Source: Kribbella steppae
GTDB lineage: Bacteria > Actinomycetota > Actinomycetes > Propionibacteriales > Kribbellaceae
Reading direction: 5' to 3'
Assembly: GCF_004342025.1 (NCBI RefSeq)
Contig: NZ_SLWN01000009.1
Location: 326,732-390,731 of the forward strand
Length of the DNA stretch: 64,000 bases
The stretch's first letter is position 1, and the number at the start of each line of letters is the position of its first letter. Positions 1-8,177 of this stretch are shown here, one piece after another. Below the pieces are notes generated by a model. It made no database searches, was not told where the DNA came from, and saw only the letters and a program-made list of their open reading frames with translations. Made by a program: the position numbers and the translations under genes.

Positions 1-1082
1 TGGCCCTTGCCGCGGAGCAGTTCGTCCGGCGTGATGTTGCCGCCGGCAATCGACTCCAGCTCGGACCGGACCACGTCGAGGACCTCGCCGGCCTTCTTCG
101 GCAGGCAGCCCGCGTACACGCCGACCATGCCGGAGTCGACGTACGCCGACCCGAAGGAGAAGACCGAGTAGGCCAGACCGCGCTTCTCCCGGACCTCCTG
201 GAACAACCGCGACGACATGCCGCCGCCGACGATCCCGTGCAGGACGCCGGCGACGTACCGCCGCTCGTCGTTCCGCACCAGCCCGGGCATCCCGAGCACC
301 AGGTGCGCCTGCTCGACGTCACGGTGGTGCACCTGCACCCCGCCGTACGTCGGAACGCGTCGAGCTGATCCACGGCGTACCGCGGCGGGCTCGGCCTCGC
401 CGGTCACCCAGTGCCGCTCGAACGCCTTGCGGACCAGGCGGACCACGTCGGTGTGGTCGACGTTGCCGGCGACCGACACGACGATGTTGGCCGGCTTGTA
501 GCGGCGGCGGTACCAGCCGACCACCTGCTGGCGGGACAGTCCGGCCACGGATTCCGGCGTACCGGTGATGGAGCGGCCGAGCGGGGACCTGCCCCAGAGC
601 TGCTCGGCGAAGAGGTCGTGGATGTGGTCCGACGTCTCGTCGGCGTGCATCGCGATCTCCTCGTCGATGACATCGCGCTCACTCTCCACATCCGCGCCGG
701 TCAGCGTGGCGGAGGTGATCATGTCGCAGATGACGTCGACCGCGAGCGGCAGATCGGAGTCGAGCACCCGCGCGTAGTAGCACGTGTACTCCTTGCCGGT
801 GAACGCGTTCATCTCGCCGCCGACCGCGTCGATCGCGGCGGAGATCTCCAGCGCGTCCCGGCGCTCGGTGCCCTTGAACAGCAGGTGCTCGAGGAAGTGC
901 GTCGCGCCGGCCAGCGGTTCCGGCTCGTCCCGGGAGCCGACGCCGACCCAGACGCCGAAGGTGACCGAGCGGAAACCCGGTACGGACTGGGACAGCACAC
1001 GGAGCCCGGAGGGCAGGACGGTCCGTTTCACCGGACCGCCCGCCTCCGAGCTCAGCAGTGTGCTGGTGATGGCTCGAGTCAC
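1..1082 (-). CDS. M16 family zinc metallopeptidase (N-terminal part; gene runs off the window)
   Basis: The frame opens with GTG at 1082 and stays open to base 1, giving at least 360 residues, so only the C-terminus is missing. The zinc motif HFLEH is at about residues 62-66, inside a typical M16 stretch (GATHFLEHLLFKGT). The downstream acidic segment ESERDVIDEE should supply the third metal ligand. A second-domain motif, SRLFQEVREKRGLAYSV, is also present. These peptidases are related to mitochondrial processing peptidase and usually have about 430-450 residues. The GTG overlaps the pnp stop as GTGA, so it is probably translationally coupled to pnp, as in many actinobacteria. The substrate is not known. 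Confidence 0.93.
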   Translation of the reverse strand, partial: MTRAITSTLLSSEAGGPVKRTVLPSGLRVLSQSVPGFRSVTFGVWVGVGSRDEPEPLAGATHFLEHLLFKGTERRDALEISAAIDAVGGEMNAFTGKEYTCYYARVLDSDLPLAVDVICDMITSATLTGADVESERDVIDEEIAMHADETSDHIHDLFAEQLWGRSPLGRSITGTPESVAGLSRQQVVGWYRRRYKPANIVVSVAGNVDHTDVVRLVRKAFERHWVTGEAEPAAVRRGSARRVPTYGGVQVHHRDVEQAHLVLGMPGLVRNDERRYVAGVLHGIVGGGMSSRLFQEVREKRGLAYSVFSFGSAYVDSGMVGVYAGCLPKKAGEVLDVVRSELESIAGGNITPDELLRGKG

Positions 1083-3313
1083 TCGGCCGGCTCAGCCTCA
1101 GCCTTCTTCTCGTCCTCCTCGACCACCGGGATCAGCGACAGCTTGCCCCGGTCGTCGATCTCGGCGATCTCGACCTGCAGCTTCTGGCCGACCGAGAGCA
1201 CGTCCTCGACCGCCTCGACCCGCTTGCCGCCGGCCAGGCCGCGCAGCTTCGAGATGTGCAACAGGCCGTCCTTGCCCGGCAGCAGGCTGATGAACGCACC
1301 GAAGTTGGTCGTCTTCACGACCGTGCCCAGGTAGCGCTCGCCCTTCTCCGGCATGGTCGGGTTCGCGATCGCGTTGATCGCGGCCCGGGCCGCCTCGGCC
1401 GACGGACCGTCGGTCGCGCCGATGTAGACGGTGCCGTCGTCCTCGATCGAGATGTCGGCGCCGGTGTCCTCGGTGATCTGGTTGATCATCTTGCCCTTCG
1501 GGCCGATGACCTCGCCGATCTTGTCGACCGGGACCTTCACCGAGATGACCCGCGGCGCGAACTCGCTCATCTCACCCGGCGCGTCGATGGCCTTGGCCAT
1601 CACGTCCAGGATGGTCAGCCGGGCGTCCTTGGCCTGGGTCAGCGCACCGGCCAGCACGCTGGCCGGGATGCCGTCCAGCTTGGTGTCCAGCTGCAGGGCG
1701 GTGACGAAGTCCTTCGTCCCGGCGACCTTGAAGTCCATGTCGCCGAACGCGTCCTCCGCGCCCAGGATGTCGGTCAGCGCGACGTACTCGGTCTCGCCGT
1801 CGACCTCACCCGAGATCAGACCCATCGCGATACCGGCGACCGGGGCCTTCAGCGGCACGCCGGCGGACAGCAGCGACAGCGTCGAGGCGCAGACCGAACC
1901 CATCGAGGTGGAGCCGTTCGAGCCGAGCGCCTCGGACACCTGACGCAGCGCGTACGGGAAGTCCTCGCGCGACGGCAGCACCGGCACCAGGGCCCGCTCG
2001 GCCAGCGCGCCGTGACCGATCTCGCGGCGCTTCGGCGAACCCACCCGGCCGGTCTCACCGGTCGAGTACGGCGGGAAGTTGTAGTTGTGCATGTAGCGCT
2101 TGCGCGTCTCCGGGGAGAGCGTGTCGAGCTGCTGCTCCATCCGGAGCATGTTCAGCGTGGTGACACCCATGATCTGGGTCTCGCCGCGCTCGAACAGCGC
2201 CGAGCCGTGCACTCGCGGCAGCACCCGCACCTGGGCCTTGAGCGGCCGGATGTCGGCCAGCCCACGGCCGTCGATGCGGACCTTGTCCTTGAGCACGCGC
2301 TGGCGGACCAGCTTCTTGGTCAGCGACCGGAACGCCGCGGACAGCTCCTTCTCGCGGCCCTCGAAGTCGGCGGCCAGCTTGTCCACCACGGCGGCCTTGA
2401 CCGCGTCGGTGGCGCTCTCACGCTCGTGCTTGCCGGCGATGGTCAGCGCCTGGCTGAGCTCCTCGGTGGCCGCGGCCTCGACGGCGGCGAACGCGTCCTC
2501 CTGGTAGTCCGGGAAGACCGGGAACTCGCCGGTCGGCTTGGACGCCTTGGCGGCCAGCTCCGACTGCGCGTCGACCAGGGTCTTGATGAAGCCCTTGGCG
2601 GCCTCGAGGCCCTCGGCAACGATCTCCTCGGTCGGCGCCTGCTTGCCGGCGGCGACGGCGTCGAAGGTGCCCGGGGTGGACTCGGCCTCGACCATCATGA
2701 TCGCGACCTCACCGGTGTCGGTGACGCGACCGGCGACGACCATGTCGAAGACGGCGTCCTCGAGCTCGGTGTGGGTCGGGAAGGCCACCCACTGCTGGTC
2801 GATCAGGCCGACGCGGACAGCGCCGATCGGGCCCGAGAACGGCAGCCCGGCGATCTGGGTGGACATCGACGCGGCGTTGATCGCCAGCACGTCGTACAGC
2901 TTGTCCGGGTTCAGCGCCAGGACGGTGATGACGACCTGGATCTCGTTGCGCAGGCCGGACACGAACGACGGCCGCAGCGGGCGGTCGATCAGCCGGCAGG
3001 TCAGGATGGCCTCCTCGGACGGGCGGCCCTCCCGGCGGAAGAACGAGCCCGGGATGCGGCCCGCGGCGTACATCCGCTCCTCGACGTCGACCGTCAACGG
3101 GAAGAAGTCGAACTGGTCCTTGGGCTTCTTGCTGGCCGTGGTGGCCGAGAGCACCATCGTGTCGCCGTCGAGGTACGCGGCGGCCGAACCGGCGGCCTGC
3201 TGGGCCAGACGGCCCGTCTCGAAGCGGATGGTGCGGGTGCCGAAGCTGCCATTGTCGATGACGGCTTCAGCGAATTCGGCGCCCTCCATGGGCGTACCGG
3301 TGGATCCCGACAC
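1079..3313 (-). CDS. pnp: Polyribonucleotide nucleotidyltransferase (PNPase)
   Basis: A 744-residue phosphorolytic 3'-5' exoribonuclease of RNA turnover, also active in RNA tailing. Two RNase PH-like domains make up most of the protein. A KH domain with GPKGK lies near residue 603 and an S1 domain (GAFISLLPGKDGLLHISKL) at about 660-725, followed by an acidic Glu/Ala-rich tail. The GTG at 3313 is preferred because AAAGGGG lies about 6 nt upstream; the ATG at 3289 has no ribosome binding site and the frame further upstream looks non-coding. rpsO lies upstream and the M16 peptidase is coupled downstream. Confidence 0.97.
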   Translation of the reverse strand: MSGSTGTPMEGAEFAEAVIDNGSFGTRTIRFETGRLAQQAAGSAAAYLDGDTMVLSATTASKKPKDQFDFFPLTVDVEERMYAAGRIPGSFFRREGRPSEEAILTCRLIDRPLRPSFVSGLRNEIQVVITVLALNPDKLYDVLAINAASMSTQIAGLPFSGPIGAVRVGLIDQQWVAFPTHTELEDAVFDMVVAGRVTDTGEVAIMMVEAESTPGTFDAVAAGKQAPTEEIVAEGLEAAKGFIKTLVDAQSELAAKASKPTGEFPVFPDYQEDAFAAVEAAATEELSQALTIAGKHERESATDAVKAAVVDKLAADFEGREKELSAAFRSLTKKLVRQRVLKDKVRIDGRGLADIRPLKAQVRVLPRVHGSALFERGETQIMGVTTLNMLRMEQQLDTLSPETRKRYMHNYNFPPYSTGETGRVGSPKRREIGHGALAERALVPVLPSREDFPYALRQVSEALGSNGSTSMGSVCASTLSLLSAGVPLKAPVAGIAMGLISGEVDGETEYVALTDILGAEDAFGDMDFKVAGTKDFVTALQLDTKLDGIPASVLAGALTQAKDARLTILDVMAKAIDAPGEMSEFAPRVISVKVPVDKIGEVIGPKGKMINQITEDTGADISIEDDGTVYIGATDGPSAEAARAAINAIANPTMPEKGERYLGTVVKTTNFGAFISLLPGKDGLLHISKLRGLAGGKRVEAVEDVLSVGQKLQVEIAEIDDRGKLSLIPVVEEDEKKAEAEPAE

Positions 3314-3556
3314 GGGATTCCCCTTTCTCACTGAGACACAAGTTGCGTCTCTCGGTGAGACGACTGCGAGGCGCGAGCTCCTGGGGTTGCCGGTCTTCGA
3401 TCGAGGCCCGCGGGGTGTGTACTCCCGAAGGCCACTACCGAGGACCGGTCTCCTCCCGCCACGCGTTTCGCGTCGTCTCGTGGTCGTTGCGTTATTCAGT
3501 TGTTCCGAGGCTAGCCCTCGTACGGCGTGCGCCCTACGGCGGCACTCGGATACGCC

Positions 3557-3589
3557 AGGAGCGGCCACCCCAGGCGGGGGGCCGCTCCT
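3557..3589 (-). terminator. Strong hairpin between rpsO and pnp
   Basis: A perfect 10-bp inverted repeat, AGGAGCGGCC/GGCCGCTCCT (3557-3566 and 3580-3589), has a loop that can add a CCCC/GGGG pairing. It starts 7 nt beyond the rpsO stop on the minus strand. There is no U-tract, so it may terminate, attenuate, or be an RNA-processing site of the kind known between rpsO and pnp in other bacteria. The rest of 3314-3556 holds the pnp leader with a small GAGAC/GTCTC repeat near 3340-3355 and nothing else I can assign. Confidence 0.6.
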
Positions 3590-3596
3590 CGCGACG

Positions 3597-3869
3597 TCAT
3601 CGGCGAAGGCCGAGCCGCTCGATCAGGGACCGGTAGCGGTTGATGTCCTTCTTCGCCAGGTAGTTCAGCAGCCGGCGGCGCTGACCGACGAGCAGCAACA
3701 GGCCACGACGGCTGTGGTGGTCGTGCTTGTGCTCTTTGAGGTGCTCGGTCAGGTCGGCGATCCGGTGCGTGAGCAGCGCCACCTGAACCTCGGGGGACCC
3801 GGTGTCACCCTCGGTCAGGGCGTACTCACCGATGATCTTCTTCTTCGTTGCGGCATCAACTGATGACAC
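3597..3869 (-). CDS. rpsO: 30S ribosomal protein S15
   Basis: A 90-residue S15 with the family core EYALTEGDTGSPEVQVALLT, the HKHDHHSRRGLLLLVGQRRR rRNA-binding stretch and the C-terminal YRSLIERLGLRR. The GTG start at 3869 is preceded by GAGAGGAA. A longer in-frame start exists but would add residues S15 does not have. S15 binds 16S rRNA early in 30S assembly. It sits between ribF and pnp in the conserved order. Confidence 0.97.
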   Translation of the reverse strand: MSSVDAATKKKIIGEYALTEGDTGSPEVQVALLTHRIADLTEHLKEHKHDHHSRRGLLLLVGQRRRLLNYLAKKDINRYRSLIERLGLRR

Positions 3870-3985
3870 GGAGTTCCTCTCGATTTCCGTTGCGCGGCGC
3901 ACCGGGGCATTCGTCACCCGAGCACTCTCAGTCCGCGGCCGTTCAGACGGCAGCAGTCAGCGTATCAGTCCGTGGACGCGTCACC

Positions 3986-4963
3986 CTAATTCCCGGTCAA
4001 GATGCGCCGGGCCCCGTCGACATCGGCTTTCATCTGGACCAGCAGCTCGTCGATGCTGTCGAACCGGATCTGGCTGCCGCGGAGCCGGGCGACGAAGTCC
4101 ACCGCGATCCGGGCGCCGTACAGCTCCAGATCGTCGCGGTCCAGCACGTAGCTCTCCACCCGCCGGTCAACGCCGTCGAAGGTGGGGTTGCTGCCGACGC
4201 TGATCGCCGCGGGCAGCGGTTCCGGGTACGCCGGAGCGCCCTCCGCCGGGTCGAGCACGGTCAGCCAGCCCGCGTACACACCGTCCAGCGGGATCGCGGC
4301 CTGCGGATCGGCGGGGATGTTCGCCGTCGGGAACCCGAGCTCGCGGCCCCGCTTGTCACCCTCCACGACGACCCCGGTGACCCGGAGCGGCCGCCCGAGC
4401 GCCTCCGCGGCCGCCTCCACGTCGCCCTCGGCGATCCGCCCCCGGATGTACGTCGACGACCACGGCTGCCCATCTGCGGTCATGCTCAGGCCTGCCAGGC
4501 TCAGGCCCTCGACCTGGAACCCATGCGTCGCCCCGGCCGCGACCAGTGTGTCCACGTGCCCGGCCGCCTTGTGGCCGAAGCGGAAGTTCTCGCCGACCAC
4601 GACCGCCTTGGCGTGCAGTGTGCCGACCAGGACCCGCTCGATGAACTCCTCCGGCGACCAGCCCGCCACGTCCTTGTCGAACGGGAGGATCAGCACCGCG
4701 TCGGCGCCGTGGTTGCCGAGCAGTTCGGCCCGCCCCTCGGGCTCGCTGAGCATCGCGGGCGCCCGATCGGGCCGCAGTACGACCATCGGGTGCGGATCGA
4801 AGGTGAGCGCGACCACCGGCAGGCCACCCAGCTCGGCCGCTCGCGCCTTGGCGTGCGCGAGCACCTCCTGATGCCCCCGGTGCACGCCGTCGAAGTTGCC
4901 GATGGTGACGACCGACGGGCCGAATTCCGGCTCCACCTCGTCCAATCCGTGCCAGACACGCAT
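3986..4963 (-). CDS. ribF: Bifunctional riboflavin kinase / FAD synthetase
   Basis: A 325-residue cytoplasmic enzyme converting riboflavin to FMN and then FAD. The N-terminal adenylyltransferase part shows VTIGNFDGVHRGHQEVL (a HIGH-like nucleotidyl-transferase motif) and TFDPHPMVVL. The C-terminal flavokinase part shows GFPTANI and the RLRGSQIRFDSIDELLVQM end. The ATG at 4963 is chosen because the fold begins there; a longer frame reaching 5185 overlaps the divergent lipase-like gene and looks non-coding. truB, the usual neighbour, is more than 6 kb away here. Confidence 0.95.
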   Translation of the reverse strand: MRVWHGLDEVEPEFGPSVVTIGNFDGVHRGHQEVLAHAKARAAELGGLPVVALTFDPHPMVVLRPDRAPAMLSEPEGRAELLGNHGADAVLILPFDKDVAGWSPEEFIERVLVGTLHAKAVVVGENFRFGHKAAGHVDTLVAAGATHGFQVEGLSLAGLSMTADGQPWSSTYIRGRIAEGDVEAAAEALGRPLRVTGVVVEGDKRGRELGFPTANIPADPQAAIPLDGVYAGWLTVLDPAEGAPAYPEPLPAAISVGSNPTFDGVDRRVESYVLDRDDLELYGARIAVDFVARLRGSQIRFDSIDELLVQMKADVDGARRILTGN

Positions 4964-5088
4964 GACAGAAGGATTCCATGCCGGACCCGGGTCCGATGCG
5001 GCAGGTCCGCGATCACCCCTTGTAATCGGCGTGTCACTCAACTTAGGGTGTGGCGGCACGAGCGTTTGCTTGCCTGGGGAGGTTGCAC

Positions 5089-6108
5089 GTGAGGATCCGT
5101 CGGATCGCCGCGGCTGCGCTGGCATTGGTGCTTTTCCCCGGTACGGCGCTCGTGGCCGCGCCGGCCTCGGCGTCGTACCAGGCACCGCTGTTCAAGCACT
5201 ACGTCGCGCTCGGGGACTCGTATTCGTCGGCGCCGCTGGTGCCGCTGCCGGACCTGCTGTCGCTGGGGTGTGTGCGATCGACGAGCAACTACCCGAAGAT
5301 GCTCGCCGCGATGCTGCGGCCCTATCAGTTCACCGACGTGAGCTGCGGTGGTGCCGACACCACGAACATGACCACGCCGCAGAGCACGGCCCTGGGCACG
5401 GCCGCTCCACAGTTCAACGCGCTGCGACCGGACACGGACCTGGTCACCCTCGGGATCGGCGGCAACGACTTCGGCGTGTTCGGCGACATCATCGGCACCT
5501 GCCCGGGGCTGCGGGCCAGTGATCCGTCCGGTGCGCCGTGCAAGGCGCACTTCACCGTCAACGGTGTGGACACGCTGAAGGCGCGGATCCTCCAGACCCA
5601 GGCCCGGATCACGACCGTTGTCCAGGGGATCAGAGAGCGGTCGCCGCAGGCAACGATCGCGCTGATCGGCTACCCGAAGATCGCGCCGGAACACGGCACC
5701 TGCCCGGCGATCCTGCCGTTCGCGGACGGCGACTACACCTACCTGTACTCGATCGAGCAGGCGCTCAACACCGCGATCGCGAACGCTGCGGCTGCGACCG
5801 GAGCGGCGTACGTGGACACGTTCGGGCCGTCGACCGGGCACGATGCCTGTGCACCGGACGGGCAGGCGTGGATCCAGGGCAAGGACATCAACTTGCTGCG
5901 GGCGCTGAACTACCACCCGCGCTACGAAGGACAGGCCGGCGTCGCGTCGCTGACCTTCAAGACGTTGACCGGTGAGCCAGTCGTGGTGACTGCGGCCGAG
6001 CAAGCCGCTTGGGCCGCTCGCGGTCGGGAGTTGTCCCGGCAAGCAGCTGCGTCGCCTCAGGCCGTCGAGGCCTCCCTGAACCGTCTACGGACCAGCGCGC
6101 AACGCTGA
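5089..6108 (+). CDS. Secreted SGNH/GDSL-family hydrolase (SEST-like esterase)
   Basis: A 339-residue exported esterase or lipase. GTG at 5089 follows GGGAGG by 7 nt and gives a clean signal peptide (VRIRRIAAAALALVL, cleavage after an ASA motif). Block I is YVALGDSYSS (catalytic Ser), the Gly/Asn block is GIGGNDFG and the catalytic His is in NYHPRYEGQ. Paired cysteines in the mature protein suggest disulphides, as in Streptomyces SGNH esterases. The substrate cannot be read from sequence. The gene stands alone between ribF and the sirtuin and converges on the latter. Confidence 0.88.
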   Translation: MRIRRIAAAALALVLFPGTALVAAPASASYQAPLFKHYVALGDSYSSAPLVPLPDLLSLGCVRSTSNYPKMLAAMLRPYQFTDVSCGGADTTNMTTPQSTALGTAAPQFNALRPDTDLVTLGIGGNDFGVFGDIIGTCPGLRASDPSGAPCKAHFTVNGVDTLKARILQTQARITTVVQGIRERSPQATIALIGYPKIAPEHGTCPAILPFADGDYTYLYSIEQALNTAIANAAAATGAAYVDTFGPSTGHDACAPDGQAWIQGKDINLLRALNYHPRYEGQAGVASLTFKTLTGEPVVVTAAEQAAWAARGRELSRQAAASPQAVEASLNRLRTSAQR

Positions 6109-6133
6109 CCCTTTCCAATCCGTAGAGCGGACC

Positions 6134-6168
6134 CCGGGTCGAGCCACCTCACGCGTGGCTCGGCCCGG
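6134..6168. terminator. Bidirectional hairpin between convergent genes
   Basis: The 14-bp arms 6134-6147 and 6155-6168 pair with a single G-U wobble around a 7-nt loop (CTCACGC). It lies between the end of the SGNH hydrolase (plus) and the end of the sirtuin (minus), as expected for a shared terminator. Confidence 0.75.
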
Positions 6169-6175
6169 CGGTGTT

Positions 6176-7057
6176 CTAGAGCTGTTGTGTGAGCTCCGTG
6201 AGTGCCTGGCCGAGCGGGAGGTTGACGCGATGGGCGGCGTACGGATCGCCACGTGTGACGCCCTGGTTGATGATCAGGACCGGCTTGCCGGCCTTGGCGG
6301 CGTGGCGGACGAAGCGGAAGCCGGACATCACCGTCAGGGACGAGCCGAGGACGAGCATGGCGGCCGCGTCGTCGATCAGGCGATAGCAGCGTTCGACCCG
6401 CGGCTTCGGCACGTTCTCGCCGAAGAACACCACGTCGGGTTTGAGTACGCCGGTCCCGCACGCCTCACATGGGACGACGTTGAAGGTGCGGACGATCGAG
6501 TCGGGCAGGTCCACATCGCCGTCGGGGTTGATGCGGGTGGCCTCGCCCTCGAAGTCCGGGTTGGCCGCGCGGAGGCGACGGTCGAGTGCTTCGCGGGCGG
6601 ACGTCGTAGGACAGTTGAGGCAGATGACCCGGTCCAGGTTGCCGTGCAGCTCGATCACGTCTCTGGCGCCGGCCGCTTGGTGGAGGCCGTCGACGTTCTG
6701 GGTGACGACGCCGTTGAGGTAGCCGCGCGCTTGCAGGGCCGCGACGGCCCGGTGGCCTTCGTTCGGGAGGGCCCGGGCGATGGTGCGCCAGCCGAGGTGG
6801 CTGCGGGCCCAGTACCGCTGCCGGCCGGATTCGCTCGCCACGAAGTCGCCGTACGTCATCGGGGTGTGGGTCCGGAGACTGCCGGTCTCGCCGCGGTAGT
6901 CCGGGATACCTGACTCGGTGGAGATGCCTGCGCCGGTGAGTACGACGACATCGCCGTCGGCAACCACGTCCGCGATCGGGGCGAGGTCTGTCGTACCGGG
7001 CTCGAGCGCCATCACCTCCGGGCCGGGGACCCATTGCAGTGTCGGACGCGAACGCAC
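6176..7057 (-). CDS. NAD-dependent protein deacylase (sirtuin)
   Basis: A sirtuin of about 293 residues. It shows the NAD-binding motifs VLTGAGISTESGIPDYRG and TQNVDGLHQAAG, the catalytic His in ELHGNL, a four-cysteine zinc module (ICLNC and CEACG) with a long insertion between the pairs, and the GSSLTV motif. It removes acyl groups from protein lysines, giving O-acyl-ADP-ribose. The start is uncertain: GTG at 7057 follows the upstream gene by 17 nt, while ATG at 7012 has GGAGG too close to it. It is probably co-transcribed with the two regulator-like genes upstream. Confidence 0.88.
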   Translation of the reverse strand: MRSRPTLQWVPGPEVMALEPGTTDLAPIADVVADGDVVVLTGAGISTESGIPDYRGETGSLRTHTPMTYGDFVASESGRQRYWARSHLGWRTIARALPNEGHRAVAALQARGYLNGVVTQNVDGLHQAAGARDVIELHGNLDRVICLNCPTTSAREALDRRLRAANPDFEGEATRINPDGDVDLPDSIVRTFNVVPCEACGTGVLKPDVVFFGENVPKPRVERCYRLIDDAAAMLVLGSSLTVMSGFRFVRHAAKAGKPVLIINQGVTRGDPYAAHRVNLPLGQALTELTQQL

Positions 7058-7074
7058 GTGCCCAGGGTAGCCAG

Positions 7075-7707
7075 TCAGTGGTCGCCGCGGACCAGGCCCA
7101 GCGTGGCGATCAGGTCCTCGTGGAGCTCGAACCAGACCTTGTGGCACGAGTCGACGTTGGTCCGGTCGACCCATCCGGTGTCGCCGGCCTGGACACGCTC
7201 GAGGGCAGTGGCGAACCGGGTCCGGTAGCCCTGGAACCGGTTGAGGACCCCTTCCAGCGTCTCCGTCAGGGGACCAAGTTGCTCGGCGAGTGCTGTCAGT
7301 TCGACAATGACGCGGCGGTCCCAGGCCGGGTCTGCGTGGTCGTTGAAGGCGTGCGGGTCGTCGCCCGTCGGTCTCAACTGCCATTGGGTGCAGGCGATCT
7401 GCAGACGCTCGTTGAGTGGAAGGAAGGCTCGGTAGATCTCGCGGACGGTCTCCGCGCCGGCTGTGGATTCGAGCTCTTGGGCCAGGCGGCGTTCGTTCTC
7501 CTCCCGGCCCGACGCCATCAGGGACCAGCCGCCGATGCCGGCGAACTCGCTCCAGGTGATCCAGCCGAAGGCCTGATAGTCGAGCAGCAACTCCTTCGTC
7601 ACCGCCTGGTCGAGCCCGAACCGTCGGGCGACCTGCTGGTCGTCCGCGACGCCTTGCAGCCGTACGGCGTGCAGCACGAGGAGCTCTGGGGTGGAGACCT
7701 GGGTCAT
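7075..7707 (-). CDS. Uncharacterised regulator-like protein
   Basis: A 210-residue protein I do not assign to a named family. The N-terminus resembles a winged-helix unit (STPELLVLHAVRLQG, QQVARRFGLDQ). The rest is helical and ends in a Trp-containing segment (CHKVWFELHEDLIATLG). The ATG at 7707 overlaps the stop of the upstream gene as ATGA, so the two are translationally coupled and may act together. Divergent from them is the PEP-utilising protein, a plausible target. Confidence 0.6.
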   Translation of the reverse strand: MTQVSTPELLVLHAVRLQGVADDQQVARRFGLDQAVTKELLLDYQAFGWITWSEFAGIGGWSLMASGREENERRLAQELESTAGAETVREIYRAFLPLNERLQIACTQWQLRPTGDDPHAFNDHADPAWDRRVIVELTALAEQLGPLTETLEGVLNRFQGYRTRFATALERVQAGDTGWVDRTNVDSCHKVWFELHEDLIATLGLVRGDH

Positions 7708-8117
7708 GTCGTCGGTCCGTCCGCTGGGCGGCTGCTGCGTGCAGTCAGCCGGTCGAGTCGCTGCTGGCACGCCTGAGGTGAGTTGAGGCCGAGCGCTCGC
7801 GCCATCTCGGCCCAGGTGAGACCGAGACCGCGCGCCGCAAACATCAAGCCTGCCTCGAGCTGCTCAAGCTCAGCCCGGGCAGCCGGAAACAACTGCAACG
7901 CCGCCACAGCCTCCCGCCGTACGTCGTCCGTGTCGATCGCCGAGCTGGATTGCCAGAGGAAGAACTGGATCAGGTCGACGGCCGACGGCGGCACCGGACC
8001 CGGCTGCCAGGGACGACGGGCAAGCCGGTCGGCTCCGTGGTCCAGGAGCAGCCGACGCGCCTCGTGCTCCCGGTCGGCCTGGGCCTGGTCGTCGAAGGGT
8101 TCGTGGTTGCTTTGCAC
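7704..8117 (-). CDS. Putative helix-turn-helix DNA-binding protein
   Basis: A 137-residue protein with a C-terminal helix-turn-helix-like stretch (TWAEMARALGLNSPQACQQRL) after a helical charged N-terminus. It starts with GTG at 8117. It is coupled by an ATGA overlap to the 210-residue partner and transcribed divergently from the PEP-utilising gene across a palindrome-rich 60-bp spacer. I infer that it controls that spacer; no effector is visible. Confidence 0.6.
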   Translation of the reverse strand: MQSNHEPFDDQAQADREHEARRLLLDHGADRLARRPWQPGPVPPSAVDLIQFFLWQSSSAIDTDDVRREAVAALQLFPAARAELEQLEAGLMFAARGLGLTWAEMARALGLNSPQACQQRLDRLTARSSRPADGPTT

Positions 8118-8134
8118 TCGAGAACCGTGGATCC

Positions 8135-8165
8135 TTCAACATGATGTTGTCAATATTTTGTTGAA
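8135..8165. promoter_or_regulatory. Operator-like nested inverted repeats in a divergent promoter
   Basis: Two overlapping symmetries are visible: a 13-base palindrome CAACATGATGTTG (8137-8149), and a wider pair TTCAACA (8135-8141) / TGTTGAA (8159-8165). Together they give three TGTTG-type half sites in an AT-rich spacer between the divergent helix-turn-helix gene and the PEP-utilising gene. The CAATAT at 8151-8156 could be a -10 for the plus-strand gene. No protein binding is shown. Confidence 0.5.
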
Positions 8166-8177
8166 AGGACGGCCTCG

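Noticed and set aside
1256..3334. A 692-codon plus-strand frame opposite pnp
   Set aside because: Mirror image of PNPase codons; no domain and no ribosome binding site.
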